Positions 25,325 to 33,366 of a DNA stretch of 36,049 bases are shown here, piece after piece. The position numbers and the translations under genes are program-made. The stretch covers positions 1-36,049 of IMG/VR virus record IMGVR_UViG_3300013132_002191, one strand, 5' to 3'. This DNA is from a virus. Under the pieces are notes generated by a model. That model did not search any database. It was not told where the DNA came from and saw nothing but the letters and a program-made list of their open reading frames with translations. Position 1 is the first letter of the stretch, and the number at the start of each line of letters is the position of its first letter.

Positions 25325-26145
25325 AAGATTTGATTATAGGCACATCCACTAGATACGGTTGGCAGCAACTTAAAAATTGGGTTATGTCAATTAAAAGTAC
25401 TTCATTTACAGGAGACGTTGTTTTAGTAGTTATGGAATGTGACCAAACAACTGTAGAGCAGTTAACTCAAGAGGGAGTTAAAGTTGTACCAGTAAATAGC
25501 ACATTAGATTATAGAAGCAAAATTCCAGTGCATGTTGAAAGATTTATTCACATGTATCATTTTTTGAAGAATAATGAATACCGTTATGTTATTTCTACAG
25601 ATGTAAAAGATGTAATTTTTCAAGCAAACCCAATTGATTGGATTGAAAAGAATATAGGTTCTGCTAAACTTATGTGCGCATCTGAAAGTTTATTGTATAA
25701 AGATGAACCATGGGGTAACGATAATCTTATGCAGACATTTGGTAAATATATTTACAACGAATTCCATGAAAAGGAAATTTTTAATGTCGGTACATTAGCA
25801 GGTGAACATAAATATATTAAAGACTTAATGCTTAGTCTTTTCCTTAGTTCTATTAATAGACCTATACCTATTGTAGATCAAGCCACTTATAATGTAATGA
25901 TGCACACTGAACCTTGGTTAACAGTAACAAAGCATTGCAAATCTGAAGATGGATGGGCGTGTCAATTGGGCACAACTGGTGATCCAACAAAACTAAGTCA
26001 CTTCAAACCTAATCTATTGGAACCTATTCCTGTAATAAAAGACGGTAAAGTGTATACTTCCCATGGAGAATCGAATCTTTTTTATATCGTACACCAATAT
26101 GATAGAGTCCCTACTCTAAAGGAAGCAATAGATGCAAGGTATTAG
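25321..26145 (+). CDS. GT-A-like glycosyltransferase
   Basis: The N-terminus (DLIIGTSTRYGWQQLKNWV) and VVLVVMECDQ look like the start of a GT-A fold. YVISTDVKDVIFQANP carries a Asp-x-x-Asp in the DxD place, and DQATYNVMM with WACQLGTTG follow. This resembles hypothetical glycan-locus transferases in bacteria and large viruses. It overlaps the fucosyltransferase by 4 bases. The sugar and acceptor are unknown. Confidence 0.65.
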   Translation: MKDLIIGTSTRYGWQQLKNWVMSIKSTSFTGDVVLVVMECDQTTVEQLTQEGVKVVPVNSTLDYRSKIPVHVERFIHMYHFLKNNEYRYVISTDVKDVIFQANPIDWIEKNIGSAKLMCASESLLYKDEPWGNDNLMQTFGKYIYNEFHEKEIFNVGTLAGEHKYIKDLMLSLFLSSINRPIPIVDQATYNVMMHTEPWLTVTKHCKSEDGWACQLGTTGDPTKLSHFKPNLLEPIPVIKDGKVYTSHGESNLFYIVHQYDRVPTLKEAIDARY

Positions 26146-26839
26146 AATTGCAGCATGTATTTCAGGCCAACCTAGATCGTTTGAAAAGGGACATGAATAT
26201 ATACACGAAAATCTTTTAAGTAAATACGATGTAGATGTATTCTTTCACACATGGCATAATAAAGATGTTGACTATGATTTACTAAAAGAATTATATCAAC
26301 CAAAAGATTTTAAGATTGAACTACCTTTAGTAGATACCTTTAGTAACTACACCAGAATACCTAGTCCAAAGTTCCCAGCATATTTTACAGTATCCGCTTT
26401 CTATTCTATTTTTCATTCATCTAGATTAAGAAAAGAATATGAATTACAAAATAATTTTACCTATGATTGGGTAGTTAGATTGCGTTTTGATTATGCTTTA
26501 AATGGCACGCCTGATTTCTCTTTAGATAATACTAAATTGTATGTACCTAACTGTAGAATGGTCCTAGAAAAAGATTTCTGTAACGATCAATTTGCTTTCG
26601 GGTCATCTTTAACCATGACAAGATATTGCTCCACCTATTTAAATTTGGATAAATTTTACAATGAAGGTGTTACCATGATTGGTGAGGATATGCTTCAAGC
26701 TAATCTAAGAAAGTATAAACTAGTGGGTGATAATTTAGTATATGTTGATGTGAACAATCCATTTCCTCCAGGCGAACACAATGGTACCTGGCATTCTTTA
26801 ATACGAGATGATTATGTTAATTGGTCCGCCAAAAAATAA
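26132..26839 (+). CDS. Glycan-locus protein, probably glycosyltransferase-like
   Basis: The 235-residue product begins IRIAACISGQPRSFEKGHEYI, then DVFFHTWHNKD, and has YDWVVRLRFDYAL in the middle. This set (SGQPR, FHTW, RxRFD) is seen in uncharacterised proteins of bacterial and viral polysaccharide loci. RxRxD may be the donor site. It overlaps both neighbours. Family membership is by recall, function by context. Confidence 0.55.
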   Translation: MQGIRIAACISGQPRSFEKGHEYIHENLLSKYDVDVFFHTWHNKDVDYDLLKELYQPKDFKIELPLVDTFSNYTRIPSPKFPAYFTVSAFYSIFHSSRLRKEYELQNNFTYDWVVRLRFDYALNGTPDFSLDNTKLYVPNCRMVLEKDFCNDQFAFGSSLTMTRYCSTYLNLDKFYNEGVTMIGEDMLQANLRKYKLVGDNLVYVDVNNPFPPGEHNGTWHSLIRDDYVNWSAKK

Positions 26840-27512
26840 TTTATTCTTAATTACAAGTTGTATTAAAACTAGTATTGGTCATTATAATGCACAAGAAAGA
26901 TTTGATCAAACTGTAGAGACAATTGAGTCTATACGAAAATATTGTCCCGATAGTAAAATTTTTATAGCAGATAATTCCACCTCCCAACTTGATGATACAA
27001 TCTATGGATTTTTCAAGCAAAAATGTGATTTTGTAGCGAATGTTAGTGGGGATAGAAACTGTAAACAGTTTAATGATGCAGGACTTAAATCTGCAGGTGA
27101 TGCATATTTGCTTATGAAAATGATTGAAATATTATTGTCTCATACCAATGCTATGAAATTAGTATCAACTTGTAACAGAATTTTTAAGATATCTGGAAGA
27201 TATAAGCTAACAAGCAATTTTGACATAGATAATTTTAATCACTTTGGAAAATTTGTAGTTAGAAAGCATAACACATGGAGAGACGATAAATCCATAGCAG
27301 GTTTGTATATTACTAGATTATTGTCATTTTGTCCATCATTACTTAAATATAGCCATCCACTATTAGACACAGTTGTGCGAACTGTTTTGAATCCCACTAT
27401 AGATTTTGAACATGCACTGTATCATCATTTAGATAAAAATTTAGTACATGAGGTGCCCTCATTAGGTCTAGAGGGCAATATCGCTCCCAATGGACAATTG
27501 CATATTGATTAA
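26814..27512 (+). CDS. Hypothetical protein of the glycan island, possibly GT-A-like
   Basis: FLITSCIKTSIGHYN, then ETIESIRKYCPDSKIFIADNST, look like the first strands of a GT-A fold. A clear DxD is not seen (VSGDRNCKQFNDAG is a weak candidate), and FKISGRYKL is typical of viral glycan-locus proteins. I chose ATG 26814, with GAGA 5 bases before it, over ATG 26808. It overlaps the upstream gene by 26 bases. Confidence 0.5.
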   Translation: MLIGPPKNNLFLITSCIKTSIGHYNAQERFDQTVETIESIRKYCPDSKIFIADNSTSQLDDTIYGFFKQKCDFVANVSGDRNCKQFNDAGLKSAGDAYLLMKMIEILLSHTNAMKLVSTCNRIFKISGRYKLTSNFDIDNFNHFGKFVVRKHNTWRDDKSIAGLYITRLLSFCPSLLKYSHPLLDTVVRTVLNPTIDFEHALYHHLDKNLVHEVPSLGLEGNIAPNGQLHID

Positions 27513-28255
27513 TGAAAAAGATAATAAAACCTTTAGAAGGATATTCTGGTAGCAAAATTTACTTAATGCAAACAGGTGATTCCTATTTTGTGAGAAAAAT
27601 AGGAAATGTTGAAAGAAACTATGAAAGATTAACAATACTTAAATCACTTGGATTGCCTGTTGTTGATGTGCTTAATTATGAAAACAATATTTTAGATTTG
27701 GAATACATACAAGGTGCAGATATGATATCGTATCTGCAAACGAGTAATCCTAAATGGTTGGCTAATTTTATTATAACCTGTATAGATCAGTTAAAAAATA
27801 CAGAAAAGAATGTGAAGGACTATACGACCACATATAACTTTAAATTAAATTGGATAAACAGTACTAATTTATCTGTTAGTTATAGTGATCTAATAGAAAA
27901 ATTACCTAAATTTTTTAATCAGTCTCAGTATTTTGGTGATCTTACTTTAGAAAATATATTGTTCAACAAGCAAAAAGGCTTTATAATTATTGATCCTGCA
28001 ACCATAGAATATGACTCTTGGATATTTGATCTAGCAAAACTTAATCAAGATCTTACGTGTAAATGGTTTTTAAGAAATAGTAACATTAATTTAGATCATA
28101 AGTTAACTTCTCTTAAGACGCATATAGAAAATAGATATGGTAAAATTGATAACTATATGACCATAGCAATGTTACTTAGAGTTTATAAACACGCATTGGC
28201 AGATAATAAAACCAAAGAATTTCTGAATAGGCATATAGAATTATTATGGAAATAA
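27512..28255 (+). CDS. APH/choline-kinase-fold phosphotransferase
   Basis: The kinase-like fold shows GDLTLENILF, the catalytic loop (normally HGDxxxxN; here Tyr-Phe precedes GD), and IIDPATIEYDSWIFDLAKL, the metal-binding D plus the family's DLAK. SYFVRKIG gives the ATP-binding Lys and LDLEYIQGADM the hinge. Such kinases phosphorylate small alcohols or sugars. The 10-base overlap with a nucleotidyltransferase gene recalls the licA/licC pair that activates phosphocholine. Substrate unproven. Confidence 0.72.
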   Translation: MKKIIKPLEGYSGSKIYLMQTGDSYFVRKIGNVERNYERLTILKSLGLPVVDVLNYENNILDLEYIQGADMISYLQTSNPKWLANFIITCIDQLKNTEKNVKDYTTTYNFKLNWINSTNLSVSYSDLIEKLPKFFNQSQYFGDLTLENILFNKQKGFIIIDPATIEYDSWIFDLAKLNQDLTCKWFLRNSNINLDHKLTSLKTHIENRYGKIDNYMTIAMLLRVYKHALADNKTKEFLNRHIELLWK

Positions 28256-29271
28256 TAGTACCTGCTGCTGGGTTATCTACTAGATTTCCTGGTACACGAC
28301 CTAAGTATTTGTTGTATGATTACTCGGGCACCTTGATGCTTAGAAAAGCACTTGAACCTTTTCTTGGCAAATATAATATAACCGTTGGTGTATTGCATCA
28401 ACACGTTGTACAGTATGATGCTCTTAAAATTATTGATAGAGAAATAGGTAACGTAAATGTACTTATCATTGATAAACCAACTAATGGTCCTGCAGAAACG
28501 GTTTATAAAATTCTTAGTAAAATTGATAAAGATGTAGAATTTCTAGTAAAAGATTGTGACAACTTTTTTGATATTGAATATGAATCAGGTAACCTAGTAT
28601 ATACGAGTAATATAAAACATCATGAAACATTGAGAAAATTGTCATCTAAATCGTTTGTAACACTTAACAGTCAAAGTCTTATTCTCGGCATAGTTGAAAA
28701 AGAAATAGTAAGTAATCATTTTTGTATTGGAGGATATAAATTTGAATCCTCGGACAAATATAAAACAGCCTATGATAACATACTTAAGAACAGTAATAAG
28801 GAGATCTTTGTTTCTCATGTTATTAGTTACTTGATAGATAATGGTTCAGTATTCATCAATAAAGATGTTAAAGATTTTGTAGATGCGGGAACTTTAGAAG
28901 ATTGGAATAAGTATAACTATAAACCAACTATATTCTGTGACATAGATGGAACACTTGTTAAATCCATGCATCGCCCGTATGATGGTGAGTATGAGGTGTT
29001 AACTAATAATTATAATATCGTTAAACGAGAATATGATAGAGGATGTCAGGTCATATTTACAACTGCAAGACCAGCATCGGCGGAAGCAGTAACAAGAATA
29101 ATGCTTCATCAATTAGGATTTAGTAATTGTAAATTAATTATGGGATTACACAATGCCCCCAGAATTCTTATCAATGACTATCATCCTACTAACAAATATC
29201 CTAGTGCTATAAGTTACAATGTAAAAAGAGACGGAGATGATTTGAATGACCTATACTATGAAACCAATTGA
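28246..29271 (+). CDS. Nucleotidyltransferase-HAD phosphatase fusion
   Basis: Residues 1-225: sugar-phosphate or alcohol-phosphate nucleotidyltransferase, with PAAGLSTRFPGTRPKYLL (the NTP-binding G-x-G-(S/T)-R and Lys), PTNGPAETVY and VKDCDNFFD (metal Asp). Residues 228-341: HAD-like domain with FCDIDGTLVKSM (motif I, Asp-x-Asp-Gly-Thr), FTTARP (motif II) and ILINDYHP (motif IV). The fusion would make an activated NDP-linked group and also hydrolyse a phosphate. Together with the kinase before it, it may supply an unusual glycan decoration. Confidence 0.8.
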   Translation: MEIIVPAAGLSTRFPGTRPKYLLYDYSGTLMLRKALEPFLGKYNITVGVLHQHVVQYDALKIIDREIGNVNVLIIDKPTNGPAETVYKILSKIDKDVEFLVKDCDNFFDIEYESGNLVYTSNIKHHETLRKLSSKSFVTLNSQSLILGIVEKEIVSNHFCIGGYKFESSDKYKTAYDNILKNSNKEIFVSHVISYLIDNGSVFINKDVKDFVDAGTLEDWNKYNYKPTIFCDIDGTLVKSMHRPYDGEYEVLTNNYNIVKREYDRGCQVIFTTARPASAEAVTRIMLHQLGFSNCKLIMGLHNAPRILINDYHPTNKYPSAISYNVKRDGDDLNDLYYETN

Positions 29272-29554
29272 TTACAAATATAACGAAAATAACCTACTAA
29301 AGGAACTACAAGAGTATGTGGACACTACATACTCTCAGCATTATGCCCATGGAAGAATACAAACTACTGAATTTATTATTGATTCTGGGCATGGTATTGG
29401 CCATACTGTTGGTAATATAGTCAAGTATTCCCAAAGATATGGGAAAAAAGACGGAAGGAATAGGAAAGACATACTAAAGATATTACACTATGCTTTAATA
29501 ATGCTTTATGTACATGACAAAGAAAATGAAGAAACAAAAAACACCAAAAGCTAA
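29246..29554 (+). CDS. DUF3310-like small phage protein
   Basis: The 102-residue product has HGRIQTTEFIIDSGHGIGHTVGNIVKYSQRYGKKDG, then RKDILKILHYALIMLY. The pattern G-N-x-x-K-Y-x-x-R-x-x-x-K followed by D-x-x-K-x-x-x-Y is that of DUF3310, found in many phages near nucleotide genes, function unknown. It overlaps genes on both sides. A second ATG at 29258 could be the start. Confidence 0.65.
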   Translation: MTYTMKPIDYKYNENNLLKELQEYVDTTYSQHYAHGRIQTTEFIIDSGHGIGHTVGNIVKYSQRYGKKDGRNRKDILKILHYALIMLYVHDKENEETKNTKS

Positions 29555-30278
29555 AATTATGGTTGGTTCGCCTATGTATGGTGGATTGTGTTATCATGGA
29601 TATGCCAGTGGTTTAGCAAGTAGCATTTTAACACTGGATAAAAACAATATAGAGCTGCATTGGCATTTTATTGCTAATGAAAGTCTAATTACACGTGGCA
29701 GAAACAATGTTGTTAAGCATTTTCTTTCAACAGACTGCACACATTTAATGTTTATTGATGCTGACATACATTTCCCTGGAGATGCAATTCTAAAATTATA
29801 TAATGCAGACGAGGACATTGTATGTGGCGCGTATCCTAAAAAGTTTATTGATTGGGATAATATTAAACGGGCTACAAGAAATCAATCTCCTGCAGAATTA
29901 GAAGGATTCGGTGCATCATATGTATTCAATTTTATTGATACAACTAAACCAACATATACCAACAGTAAAGGATTGATTGAAGTAAAACATGCAGGTACAG
30001 GATTCATGTTGATAAAAAGGCATGTATTTGAAAAATTAGAACCCACATTACCAAAGGCAAGAGCATCCAATTTTGGTAAGTTTAATGATTGGTACACTGA
30101 GTATTTTAAAACAGACATTGATGAGGAAGGCGTACTACAAACCGAGGATTGGTTCTTCTGCAATCAATGGGCGAAACTAGAAGGTAAGGTGCATTTAATG
30201 CCAAGCATCAATCTTGATCATATAGGTACCTACATCTATAGAGGTGATTTAATTAAATATGGCGCTAATATTACGTGA
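29508..30278 (+). CDS. GT-A fold glycosyltransferase (paralogue of the gene at 5028)
   Basis: Blocks SPMYGG, IANESLITRGRNN, HLMFIDADIHF (DxD), GAYPKKFIDWDNIK, HAGTGFMLIKR and TEDWFFCNQW occur in the same order as in the 5028-5888 product, with many identical residues. It lies directly before the sliding clamp gene. ATG 29514 and 29526 are alternative starts; none has a strong ribosome site. Acceptor unknown. Confidence 0.8.
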   Translation: MYMTKKMKKQKTPKAKIMVGSPMYGGLCYHGYASGLASSILTLDKNNIELHWHFIANESLITRGRNNVVKHFLSTDCTHLMFIDADIHFPGDAILKLYNADEDIVCGAYPKKFIDWDNIKRATRNQSPAELEGFGASYVFNFIDTTKPTYTNSKGLIEVKHAGTGFMLIKRHVFEKLEPTLPKARASNFGKFNDWYTEYFKTDIDEEGVLQTEDWFFCNQWAKLEGKVHLMPSINLDHIGTYIYRGDLIKYGANIT

Positions 30279-30286
30279 GGAAAAAT

Positions 30287-30943
30287 ATGCAAATTAGTAA
30301 AGAAACAATTGACGTTCTAAAGAACTTTGCAAGTGTGAATAGTAATATTCTCATTCGTAAAGGTAAAACACTTGCAACAATTAGTACTGCAAAGAATATT
30401 TTTGCAAAGGCGACAGTGACCGAAGACTTTCCGGTTGAAGTTCCGATCTATGATTTGAATTCTCTTTTGGCTCTTCTTACTCTAATGGAAAATCAAAATG
30501 TAGAATTTGGAGATAAATCTTTGACTATCTCTAAGGATGGCGGAAAGTTTGAGTATTTCTATTCGAACCCATCTGTTATTGTTTCTGCTCCAGATAAAAG
30601 TATTGAATTGGATAATCATTTTCAATTTAAATTAGCAGCAGAAGATGTTCAAATGATCGTAAAAGCTGCAGCTATTACATCTGCACCTACAATTTCTGTA
30701 GTATGTAAACACCAACAAGTTGTATTAACTATTGGTGATAAGAAGAATGATACTGCGAATACCTATAAGAAAATTATTGGTCCTGGTTTAGAAGATTTCG
30801 AATGTCACATTGCAGTTGAAAACTTTAAGATTATTCCTGATGCATATACTGTTACAGTATCCAAGAAAAAATTCTTCCACTTTAAACATGAAACAAAGGC
30901 AATTGAATATTTCATTGCAATGGAACCTGATTCGGTTGTATGA
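30287..30943 (+). CDS. 45: Sliding clamp gp45
   Basis: This is the trimeric processivity clamp for the DNA polymerase and the activator for late transcription. MQISKETIDVLKNFASVNSNILIRKGKTLATIS is the typical start and IYDLNSLLALL the conserved centre. The length of about 218 residues fits T4 (228). I chose ATG 30287, which has GAGG about 7 bases before it, over an upstream GTG. It is followed by the clamp loader genes as in T4. Confidence 0.95.
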   Translation: MQISKETIDVLKNFASVNSNILIRKGKTLATISTAKNIFAKATVTEDFPVEVPIYDLNSLLALLTLMENQNVEFGDKSLTISKDGGKFEYFYSNPSVIVSAPDKSIELDNHFQFKLAAEDVQMIVKAAAITSAPTISVVCKHQQVVLTIGDKKNDTANTYKKIIGPGLEDFECHIAVENFKIIPDAYTVTVSKKKFFHFKHETKAIEYFIAMEPDSVV

Positions 30944-31122
30944 ACGACAAATCACTAACCGTAGCTGAAGAAAACATACGGTACGTTGCTCGTATTATAA
31001 GTGAGCGCGAGTGTGGTACCCAGGATCAATGGGAATTTTATATCCCAAGAGCCTGGGAAATTATATTATTGGTTGAACAACTAGGATTTCTAAATAAAAA
31101 GAGATTCTGGGGTGAAAAATGA
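30940..31122 (+). CDS. Small hypothetical protein between gp45 and gp44
   Basis: The 60-residue product (VAEENIRYVARIISERE, then QWEFYIPRAWEIILLVEQLGF) appears to be helical. It overlaps gp45 by 4 bases and ends 10 bases before gp44. No family recognised. Confidence 0.7.
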   Translation: MNDKSLTVAEENIRYVARIISERECGTQDQWEFYIPRAWEIILLVEQLGFLNKKRFWGEK

Positions 31123-31132
31123 TGGAGTCATT

Positions 31133-32074
31133 ATGGAAATTCGTGATAATCAATTTCTCTGGGTCGAGCGTTATCGTCCACGCACATTAAAGGATTGTAT
31201 TCTGCCCGCGGATCAGAAAAAGATCTTCGAGGAAATGATTTCTAAAGGGCAGATTCAAAATATGTTACTATGTGGTTCTGCGGGGGTCGGCAAAACTACA
31301 GTGGCCCGAGCATTATGCGAAGAATTGGAAACAGATTATATCGTTATAAATGGTTCGGAAGAATCTGGTATTGATGTTCTTCGCACCAAGATTAAGCAGT
31401 TTGCTTCTACAGTCTCATTTAGTGGTAAGACAAAGGTAGTCATTTTAGATGAGGCTGATTATCTAAATCCCAATTCTACTCAACCTGCTCTTAGAGCATT
31501 CATAGAAGAATTTTCATCTAATTGTAGATTTATTTTTACCTGTAACTTTAAAAACAGAATCATTCCTCCCCTACATTCGAGATGTACTGTTATTGAATTC
31601 AAATTACCTAAAGAAGATAAACCTAAAATTGCCGCCAAGTTTTTTAAACGTGCAAGTGAAATTTTACTGCAAGAAAAGATTGACACTGATCCAAAAGTAT
31701 TGGCAAAGTTAATTGAAAAGTATTTTCCTGATTATCGTCGTATTCTAAATGAGTTACAACGATACTCTGTATCAGGAAAGATTGATGAGGGTATTCTTGC
31801 TACAGTAGGTGAAGTAAACATTCAAGAACTTACCAATGCTCTTAAAGAAAAAGATTGGAAAAGAATGCGTTCTTGGGTAGTAAACAATCTTGATAATGAT
31901 CCTGCAACTATTCTAAGAAAAGTATATGACTCGGTAACAGATCATGTAGTCCAAGTACCACAATTAATTCTTATATTAGCTGATTACCAATACAAAAGTG
32001 CTTTTTGTGCAGATCAAGAGATAAATCTTGTTGCATGTTTAACTGAGATAATGGCATCTGTAGAGTTTAAATGA
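31133..32074 (+). CDS. 44: Clamp loader ATPase subunit gp44
   Basis: This AAA+ subunit opens and loads gp45. Seen: WVERYRPRTLKDCILP, Walker A GSAGVGKTT (48-56), Walker B VILDEAD (103-109), and the HSRC arginine-finger motif (148-151). About 313 residues, as in T4 (319). ATG 31133 has GGAG five bases before it; the longer frame starting with GTG at 31112 is less likely. Confidence 0.97.
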   Translation: MEIRDNQFLWVERYRPRTLKDCILPADQKKIFEEMISKGQIQNMLLCGSAGVGKTTVARALCEELETDYIVINGSEESGIDVLRTKIKQFASTVSFSGKTKVVILDEADYLNPNSTQPALRAFIEEFSSNCRFIFTCNFKNRIIPPLHSRCTVIEFKLPKEDKPKIAAKFFKRASEILLQEKIDTDPKVLAKLIEKYFPDYRRILNELQRYSVSGKIDEGILATVGEVNIQELTNALKEKDWKRMRSWVVNNLDNDPATILRKVYDSVTDHVVQVPQLILILADYQYKSAFCADQEINLVACLTEIMASVEFK

Positions 32075-32340
32075 AACTTAGAATAGCAGGTATTGATTAT
32101 GATGTTGAATATGTTTCTTCAGATAATCTAAATGGCTTGTTAGGTACTGCTGATTTTAATAACCAAAAGATAAAGATTAATAAAGATTCAACTGATGCTA
32201 CACAGCATATTGCTGTTATTCATGAAATAATTCATATACTAGATAAATCATATAACATAAAACTGTCAGAAGAACAGGTAGTATATCTAGCACAAGCAAT
32301 TGTAGCTCTTGTGAAAGAAAATCCGGAATTTATATTATGA
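32071..32340 (+). CDS. Small HExxH metallopeptidase-like protein
   Basis: The 89-residue product has HIAVIHEIIHILDK, a zincin HExxH helix, after GIDYDVEYVSSDNLNGLLGTADF. This matches short phage proteins related to the ImmA/IrrE and SprT-like zincins. It sits between the two clamp loader genes, overlapping each by 4 bases, where T4 has nothing. Protease activity is not proven; there is no obvious third ligand other than Glu residues downstream. Confidence 0.65.
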   Translation: MKLRIAGIDYDVEYVSSDNLNGLLGTADFNNQKIKINKDSTDATQHIAVIHEIIHILDKSYNIKLSEEQVVYLAQAIVALVKENPEFIL

Positions 32341-32831
32341 AACCTAAGTCTTATAAACCTACAAGAAATGTGTCCCACGTAGTCGAGGATAATAGATTAT
32401 TCGGTGAACCGTCAGTATCATATGTCGAAGAACCTTTTAATGCGCCAAAAATTTCACCTTTTGATTTCATTAACTCTATTCATTACACAAAGGAAAATTT
32501 AATTGTAGATGATTGGTCCGAGAAACAGTATAATCCATATATTGTAAATAAAGGATTATCTTATGGAGTAGATACAGTCATACCAGCTAATGAGATGAAT
32601 AGCAGACCACATTTACCAAAAGCTCTTCAGTTTTCGTTCTTAATAAATATCATAAGGCCTAAAAAAAGATTCAATAAATGGATCAAGGCCGAAAAAATTG
32701 ATGCGCTAGAAGTAATAAAGGAATACTATGGATATAGCACAGAAAAGGCCCGCCAAGTACTTCCCCTTCTAGACGAATCCAAAATAGATTATTTAAGAAC
32801 AAAACTATATAAAGGTGGAAGAGATGTCTGA
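32337..32831 (+). CDS. 62: Clamp loader small subunit gp62
   Basis: SPFDFINSIHYTKENLIVDD, YNPYIVNKGLSYGVDTVI, ANEMN and IRPKKRFNKWIKAEK are gp62 features, and the position between gp44 and regA is that of T4 gene 62. 164 residues against 187 in T4. It completes the 4:1 loader with gp44. Confidence 0.92.
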   Translation: MKPKSYKPTRNVSHVVEDNRLFGEPSVSYVEEPFNAPKISPFDFINSIHYTKENLIVDDWSEKQYNPYIVNKGLSYGVDTVIPANEMNSRPHLPKALQFSFLINIIRPKKRFNKWIKAEKIDALEVIKEYYGYSTEKARQVLPLLDESKIDYLRTKLYKGGRDV

Positions 32832-33252
32832 CGAATTCTTCAAAATTGATTTTCCGGGTTATATGCCCTTGGAAATCAATCTTTTACAACCTGACGATTT
32901 TTTAAAGGTCAGGGAAACCTTAACTAGAATTGGCGTGGCTTCTAGAAAAGATAAAGTGCTTTATCAATCTTGCCATATACTACACAAACAAGGTAGATAT
33001 TTCATTGTACATTTTAAAGAACTCTTTGCCTTGGATGGAAAACAAGCAGACCTTACTGATAATGATCTGCAACGTAGAAATACTATTGCTAAACTTCTTG
33101 TCGATTGGGGATTAGTTAAGATCGTTGATTCGAATAAATTTTTAGATATGGCTCCTTTATCTCAAATTAAAGTCATTGCTTTTAAAGAAAAGGATGACTG
33201 GGATTTACAAACGAAGTATAATATTGGTAAGAAAAAGCAGTCTGCAATATAA
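32824..33252 (+). CDS. regA: RegA translational repressor
   Basis: RegA binds the ribosome sites of early phage mRNAs. TLTRIGVASRKDKVLYQSCHI, then RYFIVHFKELFALDGK, and LQRRNTIAKLLVDWGL are the RegA core. The gene starts at ATG 32824, inside gene 62. In T4 the DNA polymerase gene 43 follows; here the late hsp20 unit follows instead. The TAA stop is inside a late promoter. Confidence 0.94.
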   Translation: MSDEFFKIDFPGYMPLEINLLQPDDFLKVRETLTRIGVASRKDKVLYQSCHILHKQGRYFIVHFKELFALDGKQADLTDNDLQRRNTIAKLLVDWGLVKIVDSNKFLDMAPLSQIKVIAFKEKDDWDLQTKYNIGKKKQSAI

Positions 33253-33255
33253 ATA
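33248..33255 (+). promoter_or_regulatory. T4-type late promoter of the hsp20 unit
   Basis: TATAAATA is a perfect late -10 element. It overlaps the regA stop and leaves a leader of about 105 bases before hsp20. Confidence 0.75.
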
Positions 33256-33275
33256 ATTATATACCTGGGATGGGA

Positions 33276-33366
33276 ACTAGCATGCCAGCGAAGGCTAGTA
33301 AAATATCCACTGGTGCCATCGCCATTTGGGTTGGCAATTTTAATCTCGCTTACGAGGAGAACTATT
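33276..33366 (+). promoter_or_regulatory. Structured hsp20 leader with ROSE-like RNA thermometer hairpin
   Basis: Three hairpins can be drawn. ACTAGC (33276-33281) pairs with GCTAGT (33294-33299). TGCCA (33314-33318) pairs with TGGCA (33332-33336). Next to the start, TCTCGCT (33344-33350) pairs with AGGAGA (33355-33360) around the loop TACG, leaving one G (33348) bulged. The last one covers the Shine-Dalgarno AGGAG. The element UCGCU facing AGGA with a bulged G is the conserved core of ROSE thermometers, which control small heat shock genes in alpha- and gammaproteobacteria. A 4-bp alternative stem (CTCG/CGAG) is also possible. The 114-base gap holds no other supported gene. Confidence 0.6.
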
